A stretch of 64,000 bases of DNA from positions 1,612,653 to 1,676,652 of the forward strand of contig OX638355.1 in assembly GCA_951813285.1 (NCBI GenBank). Reading direction: 5' to 3'. The notes under the pieces are model-generated. The model was not told the DNA's origin. It was given only the letters and a program-made list of their open reading frames with translations, and made no database searches. Position 1 is the stretch's first letter. Each line of letters starts with the position of its first letter. This DNA is from Terriglobia bacterium (GTDB lineage: Bacteria; Acidobacteriota; Terriglobia; Versatilivoradales; Versatilivoraceae). Below, piece by piece: positions 59,599 through 64,000 of the stretch. The position numbers and the translations under genes were made by a program.

Positions 59599-61554
59599 TC
59601 ACTGGCCGGATAGCGCGAAGGCCACCAGCGCCGCCTTCGGTCCGCCACCCGTCGCGATGACGACGAACTGCCGCCCCGACCCGGTTTGGTAGGTCATCGG
59701 GTTTGCGCCTGTTGGAAACGGCGTTGCCCCGCGCCAGATCTCGGCGCCCGTCGCCGTGTCGAACGCATACAGGTAGGGGTCGCCACCGCCAAGGAACACC
59801 AACCCGCCCCTGGTCACCAGCGATCCGGAGTTGCCGCTGGTGCCCAGCCGTTCCGGCAACTCGACGCCGCGAAGCAGCGGGTGCTCGCGCATCTCTTCGC
59901 TACCTTCCCCGAACGGAGTCTTCCAGGCAATCTCCCCCGCGTTGAGGTCGATCGCCACCAGGTGCGCGTAGGGCGGCTTGGTGAGCGGGATCGAGCTGAG
60001 CTCGCTCTCCGGGGCTTGGGCGGCGCCTGGTCCGCCGGCCTCTCGATACATGACGAGCGTCGCGCCGTAGGGACAGTTGTTGCTATAGGCGACATCGACT
60101 CGCGGGTCGCCGCCCGCATTCACGCAGACCTGGCTGGTGTCGGCGTCTTCCGATGTCCGCACGAAGAGGAGCCCGGTCTCCGGGTCGAATGCCGCTCCGC
60201 CCCAGTTTGCGCCGCCGCTTGCGCCCGGGCGCTGGAGCGTTCCCCGCAGGCTGGGCGGCGTGAAGAGCGGGCCCAGCCGGAACTGCTGCATCGCCGCCAC
60301 CGCCAGCGCATGGATCTCCGGGGTCAGATCGTTCGCGTCTTCCAGCGACACCCCCTGCCGGCCGAATGGCGGCGGCTTGGTCGGGAACGGCTGCGTCGGA
60401 TACAGGATCTCGCCCGGCACGTCGGTCGCCGTTTCCACCGGACGCTCCTCGATCGGCCATATCGGCTCGCCCGTCACCCGGTCGAAGACGAAGGTGAATC
60501 CATGCTTCGAAACCTGGGCCACCGCGTCGATCTCGCGCCCGCCCACCGTGATCGTCACCAGGTTCGGCGCGGCGGACAGATCGTAGTCCCACACACCATG
60601 GTGAACGGTCTGGAAGTGCCATTTTCGCTTGCCCGAGCGCGCGTCGAGGCACACCAGCGAATCGGCGAACAGGTTCGCTCCCACCCGGCGCCCTCCCCAG
60701 TAGTCGCTGCTCGGCGTGCTGGTCGGCACGTAGAGCAGCCCCCGCTCGGCATCGAGCGACATCAGTCCCCACACGTTGGCGTGGCCGGTGTAGCTCCAGG
60801 ACTCGTTCTCCCAGCTGTCTGCGCCGAAATCACCGCTCGATTGCGGGATGGTGAAGAACACCCAACGCCGCTCGCCCGTGCGGGCGTCGAAGCCCTGCAC
60901 GGTTCCGGGCGGATCGAACTTTCGCTGCACCCCGTCGGGCACGCGGCTCCCAACGATCACCAGGTCCTCGAACACCACCGGAGGCGAGGTCTGGTCGAAC
61001 TCGTAACGGCTCACCGGGCGGCCATGTCCCTCGGTCAGCAGAACGCTCCCGCTCGCGCCAAAGTCCGTGTCGAGCTCACCGGTCGCAGCATCGACCGCAT
61101 ACAGCCGATCGCGGCTGTTGAGGAAGATGCGGGCGTCGTCCCCGTCTCTCCAGTAGGCGATGCCCCGGTGCTTGAAGCCGCTCGGCCCGGCGCCCACGGG
61201 CCCACCCTCGTAGGCCCTGGGATCGAAAGTCCAAAGCTCGGCGCCTGTCTCCGCGTCGAGGGCCGCCACGCGCGTATACATGGTTGACAGGTAGAGGACG
61301 TTGCCGATCATGACGGGCGTCGCCTGGAACCGGCCCGGCCGCGTGCCGTACTCCTCCAGGGGAGTCTCCATCGGTTCCCACTGCCAGACGATCTCCAGTT
61401 CGCCGACGTTGGCGGCCGTGATCTCCTCAGCCGCCGAGTATTTGGTCTGCGCCTGGTCGGAGCCGACATAGGGCCATTCGATCACGGCGTCCGGTTCGCG
61501 GGCGCACCCGAGAGCGGCAGACAGGAGGGCGACGGTGGCAACGAATCTTTTCAT
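59599..61554 (-). CDS. PQQ-dependent dehydrogenase-like lipoprotein (quinoprotein)
   Basis: 651 residues. Lipobox LSAALGC (Cys17) predicts a periplasmic lipoprotein. The eight-bladed PQQ propeller is seen in TRVAALDAETGAELWTFDPR, VQGFDARTGERRWVFFTIPQ and FVFDRVTGEPIWPIEERPVE. The type I dehydrogenase region includes GGANWGGAAFDPETGLLFVR near 470. No haem CxxCH motif is present, so electrons must go elsewhere. It resembles the membrane-bound glucose/quinate-type dehydrogenases without their transmembrane domain. Stop-to-start distance from the SulP gene is 41 bp; both share a different codon flavour from their neighbours. Confidence 0.9.
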   Translation of the reverse strand: MKRFVATVALLSAALGCAREPDAVIEWPYVGSDQAQTKYSAAEEITAANVGELEIVWQWEPMETPLEEYGTRPGRFQATPVMIGNVLYLSTMYTRVAALDAETGAELWTFDPRAYEGGPVGAGPSGFKHRGIAYWRDGDDARIFLNSRDRLYAVDAATGELDTDFGASGSVLLTEGHGRPVSRYEFDQTSPPVVFEDLVIVGSRVPDGVQRKFDPPGTVQGFDARTGERRWVFFTIPQSSGDFGADSWENESWSYTGHANVWGLMSLDAERGLLYVPTSTPSSDYWGGRRVGANLFADSLVCLDARSGKRKWHFQTVHHGVWDYDLSAAPNLVTITVGGREIDAVAQVSKHGFTFVFDRVTGEPIWPIEERPVETATDVPGEILYPTQPFPTKPPPFGRQGVSLEDANDLTPEIHALAVAAMQQFRLGPLFTPPSLRGTLQRPGASGGANWGGAAFDPETGLLFVRTSEDADTSQVCVNAGGDPRVDVAYSNNCPYGATLVMYREAGGPGAAQAPESELSSIPLTKPPYAHLVAIDLNAGEIAWKTPFGEGSEEMREHPLLRGVELPERLGTSGNSGSLVTRGGLVFLGGGDPYLYAFDTATGAEIWRGATPFPTGANPMTYQTGSGRQFVVIATGGGPKAALVAFALSGQ

Positions 61555-61595
61555 GAGGGGGAAATCGATTGGGAACCGGACCCTGGTTCCGCGGT

Positions 61596-63824
61596 CTATT
61601 TCGGCCCGGAGGCGTTCGGCTCGGCCTCGAAGCGTCGGGCGAGCAGGTATCGATACAGCTTGAGTGCAAGGCGTTCCTCGTTCATCTCCAGCCAGCGCCT
61701 CGCATCCGGCGTCAGCACCAATGTCTCACAGGGTTTGTCCGCGATCACCGCGGGCGCCTTCTCGTCCGAGGGATCGGCGGGCCAGATCGCATCGCCGGGG
61801 CCGTACTGGCGGAAACGCCTGCCGGCGGCTTCATGGGCGGAAGCGCGTCCGGAGGTGAGTAGTTGCAGGCCCTTGCCCGGTGCGCCCGGCCCCGCCAGAG
61901 CTGCCCCGGCGGCGTAGCGGCACGGCGTCAACCAGTTTCGAAGCTCGTCCATCAGGTCCTCGAATCGAATCTGCCGCTCCAGGTGTCGCTCGAGATCGTC
62001 GACGGCGCGCTCCAGCAGCGATGCGCGGCGCTCGCCAACCAGGCTCGCATTCGCGTTCCAGGCCTGGATGACGATCTCTTCACAGCGCTCCAGCGCGCGG
62101 TCAACATCAGGTTCTATTCGCAACGACGCCAGGTCCGACGGCCGAAGGTTGCGCTCCAAAAGGGTCCTCAACTGCCCAGGCGGTGCGCTCAGAACCACCT
62201 GCACTCCCGCCGTGTTCGCCGATTGCAGGAACCTTGCCAGGACGGTCACCGCCGAGAAGTCGAAGCCGGAGACAGCCGCGAAGTCCAGCATCAGGCAGGT
62301 GGGACGCGAGTCGCCGCTCAGGGATTTCCTGAGATGATCGGCCAGAGGGCAGACGCTACCGAAGAAGATATAGCCGCGTAGCCGGTAAGCCAGCACGCGC
62401 TCGCCCTCCTCCAGCAGGATGGCGCGATCCGGGACGGGACGCGCCTTGGTGCTTCGGAGCTCGCGGGCCGTGAAGCGCGATTGGATCGGGTCCACCCGGC
62501 TCAAGCGCACGGCGAAGAACACCAGGGCGGCCAGCATGCCGGAGCCCACGCCTTCGAACAGCCCGAAGACCGTGATGATGCCGACGATCAGCAGGATGAT
62601 GCCGTACTCCGACCAGGGAAGCCGCTTCCGGCTTTTCACCAGCCCTTCGTCCAGCATGCCCACGCCGGCGAAGAAGAGCATGCCTCCCACCAGCGGTACC
62701 GGGACCAGCTCCAGCATCCCATCGCCCAGAAACAGGGCGGTTGCGATGACGAGGGCGGCGACGACGCCGGTCAGGCGAGTGGCGGCCCCGAACAACTTGC
62801 TGCGTAGCGACGCGGGCACGATCATGCTGGCGGCCGTGCCGCCGCCGAGGCCCGCAACCACGCTCGCCAGCCCCGTCGCCCTGAACTCGCGGTCCCAGTC
62901 CAGATCCTGGTTGGCGGCCATTTCCAGTCCGGCGATGTTCATGATCACGACGGTCAGCGCCAGCAGCACCAGCGTCAGCAGGGATGGGAGCTGGATGCCT
63001 ATCGCGGTCCAGTCCACCTGGGCCAGGTCGGTCGGCCGGAAGGCCGGCCACAAGCTGCCATCCGAGGTGCTCTTCAGCAGGAGACCCGCCGCCCTGGCCT
63101 CGTCGCCGGAGATGTCGTGGACGGAGAGCATGAGATGGTATGCACCGACGGCAAGAACGACGCTGACGGGCAGGATGAGCGGATGGCGCCACCGCTTCAT
63201 CGCGAGATACAGGCCAATCCCGAAGGCCGCGCCCGGACCCCACCTCCAAAGCGCCGACGGTTCCACCAGCGCCGGAATGGCCCGCCAGTCCGTATCCGCC
63301 CCCATCAGGGACATGGCGGCCAGGCACACGGCTCCTCCGATTCCGGCCACGAAACCGCCTGCGACCGAGTAGGGGATGAATCGCACCAGATTGGCAAGCC
63401 GGTATCGCCCTATCAGGAGAAAGCACAAGCCGGTGGCGACGGCACCGATCATGAGCGCTCCCGCCGTGGTCACGAACAGCGCATCCCCTTCGGTGTCCAT
63501 GGTGGCGCCGATCTGCGCCATCACGATTACCAGCGCGGGAGACAGTCCCGATATCGCCCCGCGATAGCCGCCCGCCAGAGCGATGACCAGGCAGGCGGCG
63601 AAGTTTCCGAACAGAACCAGGCCGACGCCTTGGGAGGTATATGGAGCCAGCAGCCCGGAGAATATCAAGCTCCCGAAGGCGATCTGGGCGACCAGCAGCC
63701 CGAGGCCCGTGGTGAGGCCGGCCGACAGCGCCGGAATGGCCTTCGCCGACAGGATGTCCGTGCGAAGTTCCAAGGCCAGATTGCGTAGAGGGGAGGGCGC
63801 CGTCACGGTCTCATGCGAGAGCAT
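61596..63824 (-). CDS. SulP transporter fused to STAS and cyclic-nucleotide-binding-like domains
   Basis: 742 residues from the ATG at 63824 (a TTG at 63842 would add six). Residues about 20-430 are the SulP/SLC26 membrane part with some 12-14 helices, starting KAIPALSAGLTTGLGLLVAQ; the N-terminal GLLAPYTSQGVGLVLFGNF helix is typical. STAS domain about 455-570: LMLDFAAVSGFDFSAVTVLA. A cNMP-like fold occupies about 620-735 (GLQLLTSGRASAHEAAGRRF, then ADKPCETLVLTPDARRWLEM). It moves sulfate or another small anion, possibly gated by a nucleotide. The cNMP pocket cannot be checked by eye. Confidence 0.88.
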   Translation of the reverse strand: MLSHETVTAPSPLRNLALELRTDILSAKAIPALSAGLTTGLGLLVAQIAFGSLIFSGLLAPYTSQGVGLVLFGNFAACLVIALAGGYRGAISGLSPALVIVMAQIGATMDTEGDALFVTTAGALMIGAVATGLCFLLIGRYRLANLVRFIPYSVAGGFVAGIGGAVCLAAMSLMGADTDWRAIPALVEPSALWRWGPGAAFGIGLYLAMKRWRHPLILPVSVVLAVGAYHLMLSVHDISGDEARAAGLLLKSTSDGSLWPAFRPTDLAQVDWTAIGIQLPSLLTLVLLALTVVIMNIAGLEMAANQDLDWDREFRATGLASVVAGLGGGTAASMIVPASLRSKLFGAATRLTGVVAALVIATALFLGDGMLELVPVPLVGGMLFFAGVGMLDEGLVKSRKRLPWSEYGIILLIVGIITVFGLFEGVGSGMLAALVFFAVRLSRVDPIQSRFTARELRSTKARPVPDRAILLEEGERVLAYRLRGYIFFGSVCPLADHLRKSLSGDSRPTCLMLDFAAVSGFDFSAVTVLARFLQSANTAGVQVVLSAPPGQLRTLLERNLRPSDLASLRIEPDVDRALERCEEIVIQAWNANASLVGERRASLLERAVDDLERHLERQIRFEDLMDELRNWLTPCRYAAGAALAGPGAPGKGLQLLTSGRASAHEAAGRRFRQYGPGDAIWPADPSDEKAPAVIADKPCETLVLTPDARRWLEMNEERLALKLYRYLLARRFEAEPNASGPK

Positions 63825-63972
63825 TTCGCGTTTCCAATTCAAGCAACGGTCCGGTCCGTGTGTCGGAATTGTAAGCTTTCGGACGAAAATCTCGCCGACT
63901 TTCGTGAGCCATGAGGAGTCATTTCCTCATATTGAGTTAATGGAAATGCTTGAACTGAATTCGATGTGTTGG

Positions 63973-64000
63973 TGGTAGGCCTGGAGGGATTCGAACCCCC
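63973..64000 (-). tRNA. tRNA-Ile (GAT), partial; 3' part only, right edge
   Basis: On the minus strand the last 28 bases are the 3' end of a tRNA. GGGGG-TTCGAAT-CCCTC forms the T arm (five pairs, one G-T), then the acceptor strand CAGGCCT, discriminator A and an encoded CCA ending at 63973. CAGGCCTACCA is identical to the 3' end of E. coli tRNA-Ile(GAU). The anticodon lies beyond the window, so the identity is inferred from this end. Confidence 0.8.

Overview
The window is GC-rich bacterial chromosome, about 60-65 % G+C by eye. The gene content fits an Acidobacteriota-like or Planctomycetota-like heterotroph. It includes DUF1501 proteins, a Planctomycete-type cytochrome/DUF1549/DUF1553 protein, ASPIC/UnbV-FG-GAP proteins, a sulfatase, BNR/sialidase-like proteins, PhyH, RraA and HpcH/HpaI proteins, and an unusual number of twin-arginine (Tat) signals. 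The phylum is an inference; no rRNA or other marker gene lies inside the window.

Layout. 1-8 kb: a DUF1501 gene cut by the left edge, a BNR-propeller protein, a phytanoyl-CoA-dioxygenase-like enzyme, a small membrane protein, the first member of a secreted TIM-barrel family, and a DadA-like FAD oxidoreductase. 8.1-11.5 kb: a gene-free mosaic of short repeats (a REP-like unit bounded by TTGTTTCA / TGAAACAA) split by an IS110-family element with a candidate bridge-RNA region. 11.5-24.1 kb: nine minus-strand genes, eight with Tat-type N-termini, covering Gfo/Idh/MocA, three TIM-barrel paralogues, two SDR proteins (one degenerate), two enolase-superfamily proteins and a fourth TIM-barrel paralogue. 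24.5-30.7 kb: an HpcH/HpaI aldolase, an Eis-like acetyltransferase, a 950-residue FG-GAP protein and a DapA-family lyase. 30.7-37.6 kb (minus strand): a TMTC-like TPR membrane protein, then an amidase, an RraA-like protein and two DapA-family proteins with Tat-like N-termini. 37.7-39.0 kb: a second copy of the repeat mosaic. 39.1-45.0 kb: sulfatase, GNAT and two BNR/sialidase-like proteins. 45.0-54.7 kb (minus strand): DUF1501 plus PSCyt1/DUF1549/DUF1553, DUF1820, and a Gld-type ABC system (ATPase, fused permease-GldG, DUF4340). 54.7-55.6 kb: more repeats and a 126-bp inverted-repeat element. 55.6-59.5 kb: two CRTAC1-like ASPIC/UnbV proteins. 59.6-63.8 kb (minus strand): a PQQ-dehydrogenase-like lipoprotein and a SulP-STAS-cNMP fusion whose codon use looks different. 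The right edge cuts a tRNA whose 3' end matches tRNA-Ile(GAU).

How it fits together. The most distinctive content is a set of sugar-acid and carbohydrate enzyme families that are normally cytoplasmic (enolase-superfamily dehydratase, DapA-type aldolase, Gfo/Idh/MocA oxidoreductase, SDR) but here carry Tat-type leaders. They sit beside a repeatedly duplicated secreted TIM-barrel family. With the sulfatase, the BNR proteins, RraA and HpcH, this suggests breakdown of sulfated or acidic polysaccharides, with part of the chemistry outside the cytoplasm. That pathway is inferred, and no substrate can be named from sequence alone. In two proteins (a DapA homologue and an SDR) the canonical catalytic residues are missing, so some members may be binding or scaffold proteins.
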